Positions 34,002 through 42,771 of a stretch of 64,000 bases of DNA are shown here, piece after piece (the first letter of the stretch is position 1; the number at the start of each line of letters is the position of its first letter). Origin of the DNA: Kordia sp. TARA_039_SRF (lineage in GTDB: Bacteria > Bacteroidota > Bacteroidia > Flavobacteriales > Flavobacteriaceae); NCBI GenBank assembly GCA_006383075.2, contig SMNH02000002.1, positions 445,127-509,126 on the forward strand. Direction: 5' to 3'. A model generated the notes under the pieces. It was given only the letters and a program-made list of their open reading frames with translations, searched no databases and was not told the origin of the DNA. Position numbers and translations under genes: made by a program.

Positions 34002-34784
34002 ATGTATAAATCGATTCTTTTACTGTTTATTTTGAGTTGTTTCGCTTGCGCAGATGCGACACAGCAAGTCAAAACCGTAGTGACTCCAACAGTACAAGCC
34101 GAAAATACAACAATAATTCTTCCACCTTCCAATACGATTGATTCTGTCAAGTTAGGCATCAACTTTACGCCAAAAGGAAACTATAATACCATCAAACAAA
34201 CCATTGCGGCAGATCGTTCCTATTTTGCGACACAATTGCAACAAAACAAACAAAAAGCAATCGATTCTGCAGCAGCGTATTTGCACGACAAATTACTCAA
34301 CGAAATCGTGCCACATTGGTATGGAACTGTATGGGATTTTAACGGACATACCAACAAGCCAAACGACGGCGAAATTGCTTGCGGTTATTTTGTTTCCACA
34401 ACGCTAAAACATTTGGGATTTCGACTCAATCGCTACAAAATGGCACAACAAGCAGGTTTGAACGAGGCACTAACGCTTCAAGCCAAAAACGATTTAAAAA
34501 TCTATCGGAACATTTCACAAGAACAACTCAAAAAGAAACTAAACGATGTATACACCGACGGGATTTACTTCGTAGGTTTGAGCAATCACGTAGGATATGT
34601 GCTTATCAAACATAGCGAACTGTACTTTTTACATGCTAGCTATTGCGATGACAAAGTCGTGATTGAAAAAGCGACAACTTCTCCATGTTTTCAGAGTGAT
34701 ATTTATGTCTTTGCAGAAATCTTCACAAACGAAAACCTCATCCAAAAGTGGATTCAACAAGTGGTCATTCCTGTTCAGCAATAA
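34002..34784 (+). CDS. lipoprotein with papain/NlpC-like residues, unknown
   Basis: The 260-residue protein has a lipobox-like N-terminus (LLLFILSCFACAD). In the second half, GEIACGYFVSTTLKHLG contains a Cys at the start of a helix and LSNHVGYVLIKHSELYF has a His on a following strand, the order and spacing of the Cys/His dyad in NlpC/P60- and CHAP-like peptidases. A later Cys-containing segment (HASYCDDKV) may matter too. No assigned family; the enzymatic reading is my inference. It follows the DUF3810 gene after 34 bases and could be co-transcribed. Confidence 0.55.
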   Translation: MYKSILLLFILSCFACADATQQVKTVVTPTVQAENTTIILPPSNTIDSVKLGINFTPKGNYNTIKQTIAADRSYFATQLQQNKQKAIDSAAAYLHDKLLNEIVPHWYGTVWDFNGHTNKPNDGEIACGYFVSTTLKHLGFRLNRYKMAQQAGLNEALTLQAKNDLKIYRNISQEQLKKKLNDVYTDGIYFVGLSNHVGYVLIKHSELYFLHASYCDDKVVIEKATTSPCFQSDIYVFAEIFTNENLIQKWIQQVVIPVQQ

Positions 34785-34922
34785 GAAAAATCTAACCAAA
34801 ACACGCAAAATCGTTAAACTAGAGTCGTAAAACGTTAAAAAAACCTTAATACGATTCAAAAAGCACATTCTAGCCTTATCTTTAGGTTTCTAACTAATTA
34901 ACCTAAAATTCAAAGTAAAGCA

Positions 34923-37901
34923 ATGAAAAATTCGTATTTGCTGCTGTTACTCTTTTTCTGTAGTTTCTCTGTCATTGCACAGGATTATTTTCCTAAAAAT
35001 GATGGTGTAAAAACAGAAAGTCACATCATAACAGCGTTTACCAATGCCAAAATTTACGTTACGCCCACACAAGTAATTGAAAACGGGACGTTACTCATTC
35101 AAGATGGAAAAGTATTGCAATCAGGAAGCAATATTTCCATTCCAAAAAGTGCTACCGTTGTAGATTTGGCAGGAAAAAGTGTGTATCCATCCTTTATTGA
35201 TCCGTTTTCAAATTTCGGAATTCAAACCCCAAAACGAGGTGGCGGAAGCTGGCGCGCTGCTCCTCAATACGATGCAGAACGCAAAGGATATTACTGGAAT
35301 GACCATATTCGCCCAGACGTAAATCCGTTAGAAGAATTTACATTTGACAATAAAAAAGCAACCGCTTTACTCAAAGCTGGTTTTGGAACGGTAAACACAC
35401 ACATGCACGACGGAATTGTTCGTGGAAACGGACTGTTAGTAACACTGAATACAAAAGCTGACAACAGCATCCGAATTTTGGACAATCGTTCAGCTCAATA
35501 TTTATCCTACAGAAAAAGCAACACTTCAAAACAAGCGTATCCAACTTCCTTGATGGGAAGCATGGCGTTACTTCGCCAAATGTATCACGATGCAGATTGG
35601 TACGCTAAAGGAAACGCAAAACGTACAGATTTAGCGTTGGAAGCTTTATTAAAAAATAAAAACTTAGTGCAAATATTCCATTCTGGAAACAAACACAACA
35701 GCATCAAAACAGACGCTATTGGTGACGAATTTGGCATTCAATATGTGTTGGTTGGTGATGGAACAGAATATGAAAACATCAACGCAATGAAAGCGACTAA
35801 TGCGTCGTTTATCATTCCGCTTGACTTTCCAAAAGCGTACGACGTTTCCAATCCGTATGCGGCAAGTGTCGTAGAATTGGAAGCCATGAAGCATTGGAAT
35901 CAAGCACCGTCTAACCCAAAAATGTTAGCAGATAAAGGCATTCAGTTCAGTTTTACAATGCACGATAGCAAATCGGGAAGCGAATTCATGTCCAACCTAC
36001 ACAAAGCAATTTCTTATGGTTTGGATAAGACGAAAGCGTTGGAAGCTTTAACGACAGTTCCCGCAAAAATATTACGCCAAGAAGACAAAGTAGGAACGCT
36101 TCAAAATGGTCGTCAAGCAAACTTTATCATCACTTCGGGTGATATTTTTGATAAAAAAACAGTGATTTACGAAAACTGGGTACAAGGAAATCAACATGTA
36201 TTCAAAGACAAATCGCAAAAAGATTTACGTGGAAAGTATACTTTCAATGTTGCAGGAACGCAATACGATGTAGACATTGCAGGAACGCCTGAAAAGTTGA
36301 AAGCAACCGTAATGAAAGATTCTACAAAATTAAGTTCTAAAATTTCATTCGCTAACGACTGGTTACAGTTACACTTTACAACTCCTGATACGACAAAAAC
36401 TGAATTTGTTCGTTTGACGGCATCTGTACAAAATGTGACGTATTTCTCTGGAAGAGCATTGTTGGCAAATGGTTCAGAAACCACATTTAACGCAACACAA
36501 AAAGAAGCGAAAAAAGCAGACGGCGGTAAGAAATCTGGAAAAGATGCTAAAAAGGAAGCTCAAGAAATGTTGCCTATCTCCTATCCTAATGGTGCGTACG
36601 GAATGACTTCTTTACCGCAACAAGAAGATGTATTGTTCAAAAATGCCACCGTTTGGACCAATGAAAAAGAAGGAATTCTTAAAAATACAGACGTTTTAGT
36701 AAAAGATGGAAAAATTGCGCGTATCGGTCAAAATCTAAATGCACGTGGTGCAAAAGTGATTGATGCTACAGGAAAACATTTAACAGCGGGAATCATTGAC
36801 GAACATTCACATATTGCTGCATTTGCCATTAACGAAGCAGGACACAATTCTACCGCAGAAGTCAACATGGCAGATGTCGTAAATCCTGAAGATGTAGATA
36901 TTTACAGAAACTTAGCTGGTGGTGTAACAACGATTCAATTATTACACGGTTCGGCAAATCCGATTGGCGGTCGTTCTGCGATTTTAAGTCTACGTTGGGG
37001 ACGCTCGGCTGATGAAATGTTGTTTAAAAATGCTCCTGGATTTATCAAATTTGCTCTAGGTGAAAATGTAAAACAAAGCAATTGGGGCGATACAGAAACG
37101 ACACGTTTCCCACAAACGCGTATGGGAGTTGAGCAAGTATTTACCGACTATTTCCAACGTGCTAAAGAATACGAAGCACAGAAAAAAAGCGGAAACTATC
37201 GCTACGATATTGAAATGGAAACCATTTTGGAAATTTTAAATAAAGAACGTTTTATTTCTTGTCACTCGTATGTGCAAAGTGAAATCAACATGTTGATGAA
37301 AGTGGCTGAAAAATTCGGCTTCAATGTGAATACATTCACACATATTTTAGAAGGTTACAAAGTAGCTGACAAAATGAAAGAACATGGTGTTGGCGGTTCT
37401 ACCTTTTCTGATTGGTGGGCTTACAAATATGAAGTAAATGACGCGATTCCTTACAACGCGGCAATTATGCACTCACAAGGTGTTGTGGTTGCTATCAATT
37501 CTGATGACGGTGAAATGTCTCGCCGATTGAATCAAGAAGCAGCAAAAACAGTGAAATACGGTGGCGTTTCGGAAGAAGAAGCTTGGAAATTTGTGACGCT
37601 CAATCCTGCAAAATTATTACATATTGATGATACAGTAGGAAGTATCAAAACTGGAAAACAAGCTGACTTGGTATTGTGGACAGACCATCCAATGTCAATT
37701 TATACCAAAGCACAAACGACGATGATTGAAGGAACTGTGTATTTTGATTTAGAACGCGATGCGCAATTACGTAGAAACATTCAAAATCAGCGTTCTGAAT
37801 TGATGAACATGATGTTATTAGAAAAAAATAAAGGCATGAAGACACAAGCGCCTAAGAAAAAAGATAAAGTACATCACCACTGTGATACTGTTGAATTTTA
37901 A
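34923..37901 (+). CDS. secreted double-domain amidohydrolase-family protein
   Basis: The 992-residue protein has a signal peptide (MKNSYLLLLLFFCSFSVIAQ) and two amidohydrolase/imidazolonepropionase-like domains. In the N-terminal copy (about 30-430) the usual HxH metal motif after the first strand is replaced (FIDPFSNFG), so it is probably inactive. In the C-terminal copy (about 560-960) GIIDEHSHIAAF retains HxH, and other His/Asp residues (FNVNTFTHILEG; INSDDGEM) fit the metal site. A Lys/Ala-rich linker separates the domains. The likely target is a peptide or small amide in the periplasm. It is followed after 14 bases by a related gene. Confidence 0.85.
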   Translation: MKNSYLLLLLFFCSFSVIAQDYFPKNDGVKTESHIITAFTNAKIYVTPTQVIENGTLLIQDGKVLQSGSNISIPKSATVVDLAGKSVYPSFIDPFSNFGIQTPKRGGGSWRAAPQYDAERKGYYWNDHIRPDVNPLEEFTFDNKKATALLKAGFGTVNTHMHDGIVRGNGLLVTLNTKADNSIRILDNRSAQYLSYRKSNTSKQAYPTSLMGSMALLRQMYHDADWYAKGNAKRTDLALEALLKNKNLVQIFHSGNKHNSIKTDAIGDEFGIQYVLVGDGTEYENINAMKATNASFIIPLDFPKAYDVSNPYAASVVELEAMKHWNQAPSNPKMLADKGIQFSFTMHDSKSGSEFMSNLHKAISYGLDKTKALEALTTVPAKILRQEDKVGTLQNGRQANFIITSGDIFDKKTVIYENWVQGNQHVFKDKSQKDLRGKYTFNVAGTQYDVDIAGTPEKLKATVMKDSTKLSSKISFANDWLQLHFTTPDTTKTEFVRLTASVQNVTYFSGRALLANGSETTFNATQKEAKKADGGKKSGKDAKKEAQEMLPISYPNGAYGMTSLPQQEDVLFKNATVWTNEKEGILKNTDVLVKDGKIARIGQNLNARGAKVIDATGKHLTAGIIDEHSHIAAFAINEAGHNSTAEVNMADVVNPEDVDIYRNLAGGVTTIQLLHGSANPIGGRSAILSLRWGRSADEMLFKNAPGFIKFALGENVKQSNWGDTETTRFPQTRMGVEQVFTDYFQRAKEYEAQKKSGNYRYDIEMETILEILNKERFISCHSYVQSEINMLMKVAEKFGFNVNTFTHILEGYKVADKMKEHGVGGSTFSDWWAYKYEVNDAIPYNAAIMHSQGVVVAINSDDGEMSRRLNQEAAKTVKYGGVSEEEAWKFVTLNPAKLLHIDDTVGSIKTGKQADLVLWTDHPMSIYTKAQTTMIEGTVYFDLERDAQLRRNIQNQRSELMNMMLLEKNKGMKTQAPKKKDKVHHHCDTVEF

Positions 37902-37915
37902 AAACCATAACTGAG

Positions 37916-39211
37916 ATGAAAAAATATATGAATCTATACGTTTTATGCGTAACTGTTTTATTTGGAGCCTTCAGTTATGCACAACAAACGCCTGCGCCGA
38001 AACAGTCGCAAGCAATTTCCATTATAGGCGCTACAGCACATATTGGAAATGGACAAGTCATTGAAAATGCTATTATTGTTTTTGAAAATGGAAAAATCAC
38101 CAACGTTGGCGATTCGCAAATCGCAACAAAAGGAAAGGTGATTGACGCCAAAGGAAAACATGTCTACCCTGGATTTATTTCGCCAAATTCTACCTTAGGT
38201 TTGGTTGAAATTGACGCTGTAAGAGCAACGCGTGACCAAGATGAAACGGGACGTTTCAATCCACACATTCGCAGTTTGATTGCATACAATGCAGAATCAA
38301 AAGTTGTAGAAAGTTGTAGACCAAACGGAATTTTAATAGCGCAAATTACACCAAGAGGTGGACGCGTTTCTGGAACTTCATCTATCGTACAACTTGATGC
38401 TTGGAATTGGGAAGATGCTGCTGTAAAAGTGGATGACGGAATTCACTTAAATTGGCCAAGTAGTTTCACTTCTGGTCGTTGGTGGCTGGGAGAACCAAGA
38501 GGCTTGCGTCCTAATAAAAATTACACCGAACAAGTACAACAAATTCAAGATGTTTTTAACGAAACAAAAAGCTATTTAAATGGTTCAAGAAGTCCTAAAA
38601 ACTTACCATTTGAAGCAATGAATGGACTTATGAACGGCACACAAAAATTATTTGTGCATGTAGATACCGAAAAAGGAATTTTGGATGCTGTCAATTTTGG
38701 AAAGAAGAACAACGTGAAAATTGTAATTGTTGGTGGTTATCATGCGCACAAAGTCGCAACTACCTTACGCCAAAACGACATTCCTGTATTATTACACAGA
38801 ACACATTCTGTTCCTGAAATGGACGATGAAGATTATGATATGTCATACAAAAAGGCAAAAATTTTAACAGATGCCGGCGTACTAGTAGGATTGGAAAACA
38901 GCGGACAAATGGAGCGCATGAACACGCGAAATCTGCCATTTTTAGCAGGAACTGCCGCAGCGCATGGATTAGACAAAGAAAAAGCATTGCAATTAATCAC
39001 GTCCAACACTGCAAAAATCTTAGGAATTGATGCGCAATTAGGAACTTTGGAAGTTGGTAAAGATGCTACCCTTTTCATTAGTGAAGGTGATGCGCTCGAC
39101 ATGCGTGGAAATATTTTAACACATGCATTCATCAACGGACGCGAATTGAGTTTGGAAACACATCAAACTGAATTGTGGAAACGTTACATGAAAAAATATG
39201 AAGGAAAATAG
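37916..39211 (+). CDS. secreted single-domain amidohydrolase-like protein lacking HxH
   Basis: The 431-residue protein has a signal peptide (MKKYMNLYVLCVTVLFGAFS) and the amidohydrolase barrel, with ATAHIGNGQVIENAIIVFE at the start and a GKDATLFISEGDALDM tail. The position of HxH holds PGFISPNSTLGL, as in the N-terminal domain of the upstream protein, so it is also unlikely to bind the usual metal pair. It probably forms a complex with, or evolved from, the active domain of its neighbour. It is in the same transcript as the upstream gene. Confidence 0.8.
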   Translation: MKKYMNLYVLCVTVLFGAFSYAQQTPAPKQSQAISIIGATAHIGNGQVIENAIIVFENGKITNVGDSQIATKGKVIDAKGKHVYPGFISPNSTLGLVEIDAVRATRDQDETGRFNPHIRSLIAYNAESKVVESCRPNGILIAQITPRGGRVSGTSSIVQLDAWNWEDAAVKVDDGIHLNWPSSFTSGRWWLGEPRGLRPNKNYTEQVQQIQDVFNETKSYLNGSRSPKNLPFEAMNGLMNGTQKLFVHVDTEKGILDAVNFGKKNNVKIVIVGGYHAHKVATTLRQNDIPVLLHRTHSVPEMDDEDYDMSYKKAKILTDAGVLVGLENSGQMERMNTRNLPFLAGTAAAHGLDKEKALQLITSNTAKILGIDAQLGTLEVGKDATLFISEGDALDMRGNILTHAFINGRELSLETHQTELWKRYMKKYEGK

Positions 39212-39255
39212 TAACTTTATGTACTGACAAGCTACGTATATAAAAATAGAATGGT

Positions 39256-39669
39256 ATGAAAACACTGCGAAAATTTATATTGGGAATGTTGCTTTTAGGC
39301 TTTTTACAAGTCTCAGCACAGGAAACTGAAAGTACCCAAAGCACTACTAATACTAGTGAAATAGAGAACTTTCAATTACCAACGTTTTCTGAATTATCAC
39401 AAACAATTGCCAATGAGTACTCATTAGTACGTGACAGATTGCCAAATTTATCAACTATTGGCGAACACGTAGAAAAAAGTATTCGCAGAGGCATGTTGGA
39501 CGAACATAGCATTTCTGCAACATTTCGCAATTTGACGACCGAATATTCTATTTTACCAACCATTACGCAAAAACGTTTTCAATTGCGTGACAATTTAAAC
39601 AACATCATGTTTAATGGTTTTGACGCGAATGTGTTGCATTTTATGGGCGCATGGAAAGGCGGGCAATAA
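39256..39669 (+). CDS. small secreted protein, unknown
   Basis: The 137-residue protein has a signal peptide (MKTLRKFILGMLLLGFLQ, cleavage near VSAQ) and a mostly helical mature part with no Cys. No family recognised. It lies 44 bases after the amidohydrolase pair and could be their co-transcribed accessory protein. Its 3' end leads into a nested palindromic repeat. Confidence 0.55.
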   Translation: MKTLRKFILGMLLLGFLQVSAQETESTQSTTNTSEIENFQLPTFSELSQTIANEYSLVRDRLPNLSTIGEHVEKSIRRGMLDEHSISATFRNLTTEYSILPTITQKRFQLRDNLNNIMFNGFDANVLHFMGAWKGGQ

Positions 39670-39692
39670 TCATTAATACGAGCTATAATAAC

Positions 39693-39826
39693 AGAAGCTG
39701 TTTGTAAAGTCTTCATCAAAACGTCATTCTGAACTTGATTCAGAATCTCACGTTATATTTAATAACTGTGATGGGAAACCGAATCAAGTTCGGTTTGACG
39801 AATTTCTGATTTTACAAACAGCTTCT
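39693..39826. repeat. nested palindromic element A (outer stem plus two TCAAG hairpins)
   Basis: The outer arms AGAAGCTGTTTGTAAA (39693-39708) and TTTACAAACAGCTTCT (39811-39826) pair perfectly over 16 bases and are followed by a long T-rich run, as in a terminator. The loop of 102 bases contains two inner hairpins: ATTCTGAA-CTTGA-TTCAGAAT (39726-39746) and AAACCGAA-TCAAG-TTCGGTTT (39776-39796), each with 8 perfect pairs. It lies between convergent genes. A close relative is at 59738-59890. Confidence 0.75.
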
Positions 39827-39847
39827 TTTTTTCTTTTTCAAAATATT

Positions 39848-40654
39848 TTATCCTTTCGGAACGATTTCAGCATCTTTTGGACGTTCATACATGTTATCGT
39901 CCATCTTTTTATCCATCACAGCAACATTAGAAAAAGTTACGGAATTCCTAGCTCCGATTACTTTTCCATTTTCGTTGGTTTTGTACCAAGTCAGCACTCT
40001 AGGAAGTAACAAACCATTCACTTTTTGCCAATCTTCGTAACGAATATACTTTATCTTATTGCTCGATTTTCCGTTGAAGTACGTTACTGTATACCCTAAC
40101 CATTCCATTTGATAGGTTTCTGGATTGTAGTAAATAAAATAATTATCTTCTGGAGAATCACCTACATTTTCACCATACGAGATTTTAAAACCAGGAAACA
40201 ATACATTTTCAAACGCTAAACTTTCGGTTTTTGAATAGGTAATTCCGTCATCACCTAGTACAAAAGGCATCGCATAAAAATAGAAATACAAATTATGATA
40301 AAAACGTGCATTGTTTCGAAATGCGGTAGAATCTTTTTGCGACAACCAAACATCTTTTCCATCAAAACCAATCGTAAAGTTTTTTCCTTGCAAACGCGTT
40401 TTACGCGAATGTAAATCAGTAATGTGCTTTTCAGTATTATCTGGTTTTACCATTTCATACACCAAAGTTTGTGCGGCATTCCACTTGTCAATTCCACCAT
40501 GTGCGTCAAATACTTTTTGTAATTTATCTGGATAGTTTTTTGTGACAGTTTCAGTAGATTTTGGTGTCTTTTCAGAAGATTTCTCCTTTTTTTCAGTAGT
40601 GTTACAAGCGACTACAAAGCATAAAGCTACGAGCGCTATTGTAATTTTTTTCAT
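39848..40654 (-). CDS. lipoprotein resembling DUF6503 proteins
   Basis: The 268-residue protein is a lipoprotein (signal ending LCFVVACNTT, Cys at about 17) with a low-complexity Lys/Glu/Ser linker, then a beta-rich domain (TLVYEMVKPDNTEKHIT; FTIGFDGKDVWLSQ; YNPETYQMEWLGYTVTYF). The fold resembles a half-barrel lipid-binding type as in LolA-like proteins, and I associate it with the DUF6503 family at moderate certainty. It is monocistronic and convergent with the upstream plus-strand genes. Confidence 0.6.
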   Translation of the reverse strand: MKKITIALVALCFVVACNTTEKKEKSSEKTPKSTETVTKNYPDKLQKVFDAHGGIDKWNAAQTLVYEMVKPDNTEKHITDLHSRKTRLQGKNFTIGFDGKDVWLSQKDSTAFRNNARFYHNLYFYFYAMPFVLGDDGITYSKTESLAFENVLFPGFKISYGENVGDSPEDNYFIYYNPETYQMEWLGYTVTYFNGKSSNKIKYIRYEDWQKVNGLLLPRVLTWYKTNENGKVIGARNSVTFSNVAVMDKKMDDNMYERPKDAEIVPKG

Positions 40655-40754
40655 GTGTTAGTTTGTTAAGTTTTCTATTCTGTCGAAAATATGCTGTTCT
40701 CATTACAAAATAGGATTGTGTGATTCTCAAATTATAAATCAGAAATACATCCGC

Positions 40755-41489
40755 TTATTGTATTTTTTCAATAGCAAAAGGTAACAATCGTTCCACAAAC
40801 AACGAATAGGCTACTGTAGAAGGATGCAAATTATCTTCTGCCACTAACACCGTGTTGACCAAACCTTCACGCGTAATATCTGTAATATTTACAAATGTAA
40901 TTCCATTAGCAGCACAATATTGACTAGCAAAACTATTGTACGCATCTATTTCTTGTGAAGTCACATCTGGATTTCCAAATGCTTGTCCAAAAGGCGTATA
41001 TGCATAATCTGGAATAGAAAGAACAATAACATTCTCGGCATCACCTTTGGCAAAAGAAATTGCTTTTGTAACGAGTGCTGGAAATTCAGTTTCGTATAAT
41101 GAAAAAGGTCGTCCTTGAAACTGATTGTTAACACCAATTAACAACGTAACCAAGTCGTAGTTATTCGTTGGATTTTCACTTTCAATCGCATTTAAAAGAC
41201 TCGTAGTTGTCCAACCTGTTTGCGCAATAACTTCTACGCTAAAACTATCAACTACAGGAAATGTAGCAACCAAACTATCTTTTAGTTGCACTGGAAATCG
41301 ACACGTCTCACACACACTTTGACCAATGGTGTAACTATCACCTAAAGACAAAATTTGATACAATTGCGGAACAACAGGTTCTTCATCTGATACCAAAGGC
41401 TCTTGAATTGGCATTTCAGGTAATCCATCATCTAACGTACAGCTGAACATACTAATTGATAGTAGCACTACTAGAAATCTAATTTTCAT
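40755..41489 (-). CDS. SGNH/GDSL-family hydrolase lipoprotein
   Basis: The 244-residue protein has a lipoprotein signal (LLSISMFSCTL, Cys at 17) and an SGNH hydrolase domain. Block I is SLGDSYTIG with the nucleophile Ser52, block III is the Gly/Asn pair in LIGVNNQFQG, and block V is DNLHPST with Asp and His near residue 224. These enzymes act on acyl or acetyl esters; a cell-envelope substrate is plausible because the protein is lipid-anchored. It is a single gene. Confidence 0.85.
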   Translation of the reverse strand: MKIRFLVVLLSISMFSCTLDDGLPEMPIQEPLVSDEEPVVPQLYQILSLGDSYTIGQSVCETCRFPVQLKDSLVATFPVVDSFSVEVIAQTGWTTTSLLNAIESENPTNNYDLVTLLIGVNNQFQGRPFSLYETEFPALVTKAISFAKGDAENVIVLSIPDYAYTPFGQAFGNPDVTSQEIDAYNSFASQYCAANGITFVNITDITREGLVNTVLVAEDNLHPSTVAYSLFVERLLPFAIEKIQ

Positions 41490-41595
41490 TTTTAACTTTT
41501 TTATAAAAATACGACATTACAACATCAAAAGAAATATCTTAAAAAAAGAACTGGCATCTATAATATTTCAATTGTTATACAACGAATCTCTTTCC

Positions 41596-41603
41596 TATCT
41601 TTG
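41596..41603 (+). promoter_or_regulatory. TATCTTTG promoter next to the start codon
   Basis: TATCTTTG matches the -7 consensus, with a TTG 21 bases upstream. The ATG at 41608 begins only four bases after the box, so the transcript should be leaderless or nearly so. Confidence 0.6.
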
Positions 41604-41607
41604 CAAC

Positions 41608-42414
41608 ATGTACAAACAAATTACGAGCACGCAAAATTCGACGATAAAATATATTTTGCAACTTCAAGAAAAGTCGCGAAGTCGTAGAAAAGAAGGAAAA
41701 TTTATACTCGAAGGCTTTCGTGAATTAACGCTGGCTCTTGAAGGGCAGTATACAATTGACACCTTATTTTTCTTTCCAGAGATTTGTTCTCACGAAAGTG
41801 TACAAAACCTACTCAAAAAAGTAACAAACACGCCCGATTGTATAGAAATCTCAAAAGAAGTCTATCAAAAAATCGCGTATCGAACCAGCACAGAAGGCAT
41901 TTTAGCCATCGTACATACCAAAGTACATACGCTCGAAAATATAACATTTCACAATGAAAATCCGTTGATTTTAGTAGCGGAAGCGCCCGAAAAACCGGGA
42001 AATATTGGCGCATTGCTTAGAACTGCAGATGCTGCTAATGTAGATGCGGTTTTCATCGCAAATCCGAAAACCGATTTATACAATCCGAATATCGTGCGTT
42101 CTAGCGTGGGTTGTGTGTTTACGACACAAATTGCCACAGGAAGCACTTCTGAAATCATTTCGTTTTTGCAAAAGAAAAACATTGCTATTTATTGCGCTGC
42201 ATTGACTGCTTCGGAACACTATCACATTCAAAACTTCCAAAAAGCAACTGCCATTGTTGTTGGAACAGAAGCTACTGGTTTGAGCGACGAATGGTTACAA
42301 AATTCTACCCAAAACATCATCATTCCGATGCAAGGAAAAATAGATTCCATGAATGTATCTGTTGCTGCCGCCATCGTTATTTTTGAAGCCAAACGACAGC
42401 GAAATTTTAACTAA
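41608..42414 (+). CDS. TrmH/SpoU-family RNA methyltransferase
   Basis: The start is the ATG at 41608 (MYKQITSTQNS), as the longer frame would cross the promoter. The 268-residue protein has the SPOUT knot signatures: PEKPGNIGALLRTADAANVD (motif 1), PNIVRSSVGCVFTTQI (motif 2) and IIPMQGKIDSMNVSVAAAI (motif 3). It would 2'-O-methylate a ribose in tRNA or rRNA; the RNA site is not predictable. An N-terminal substrate-binding domain of the RlmB type precedes it. Confidence 0.88.
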   Translation: MYKQITSTQNSTIKYILQLQEKSRSRRKEGKFILEGFRELTLALEGQYTIDTLFFFPEICSHESVQNLLKKVTNTPDCIEISKEVYQKIAYRTSTEGILAIVHTKVHTLENITFHNENPLILVAEAPEKPGNIGALLRTADAANVDAVFIANPKTDLYNPNIVRSSVGCVFTTQIATGSTSEIISFLQKKNIAIYCAALTASEHYHIQNFQKATAIVVGTEATGLSDEWLQNSTQNIIIPMQGKIDSMNVSVAAAIVIFEAKRQRNFN

Positions 42415-42416
42415 TA

Positions 42417-42602
42417 CTAGTAATCAGGACAACTGTATAATAACAAACAGCGTCCACCATTGTTAGTTGGTACACAAACCCAACATTCTGGCGAACCACA
42501 ATCCGATTGTTGCGAACACGGACCAAATCCACCGCCAAGAATCCCTTGCTGCGCCTTTTTGTCTAAAATTTGAACATCTTTTAAATGTAGAATAGTTTTC
42601 AT
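42417..42602 (-). CDS. leader-GG Cys-rich peptide precursor 3
   Basis: The start at 42602 gives a 61-residue peptide (MKTILHLKDVQILDKKAQQG) with a GGG in ILGGG. The core after it is rich in Cys (CSQQSDC, PECWVC, RC, SC) with Gly and Pro, quite unlike the Thr-rich cores of the other precursors. A longer frame (29 more residues upstream) is unlikely, since it begins in the divergent spacer with spoT. The leader differs (LKDVQILDKKAQQG) but has the same position of GG. It could be a double-Gly bacteriocin-type peptide. Confidence 0.55.
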   Translation of the reverse strand: MKTILHLKDVQILDKKAQQGILGGGFGPCSQQSDCGSPECWVCVPTNNGGRCLLLYSCPDY

Positions 42603-42771
42603 GATTATATATTTTGGTGAATGTATAATATACGTAAAGTCATGAAAATCAGCAGTGTTTTCACACCTACCATTACTACGGGAAACCAATAGCTTTTATC
42701 TGAAAAAATTTATCTTTTAAATTCCTACATCGGACTTGTTTGTTACATTTCTTTGTAGTAATTTTAATTAT

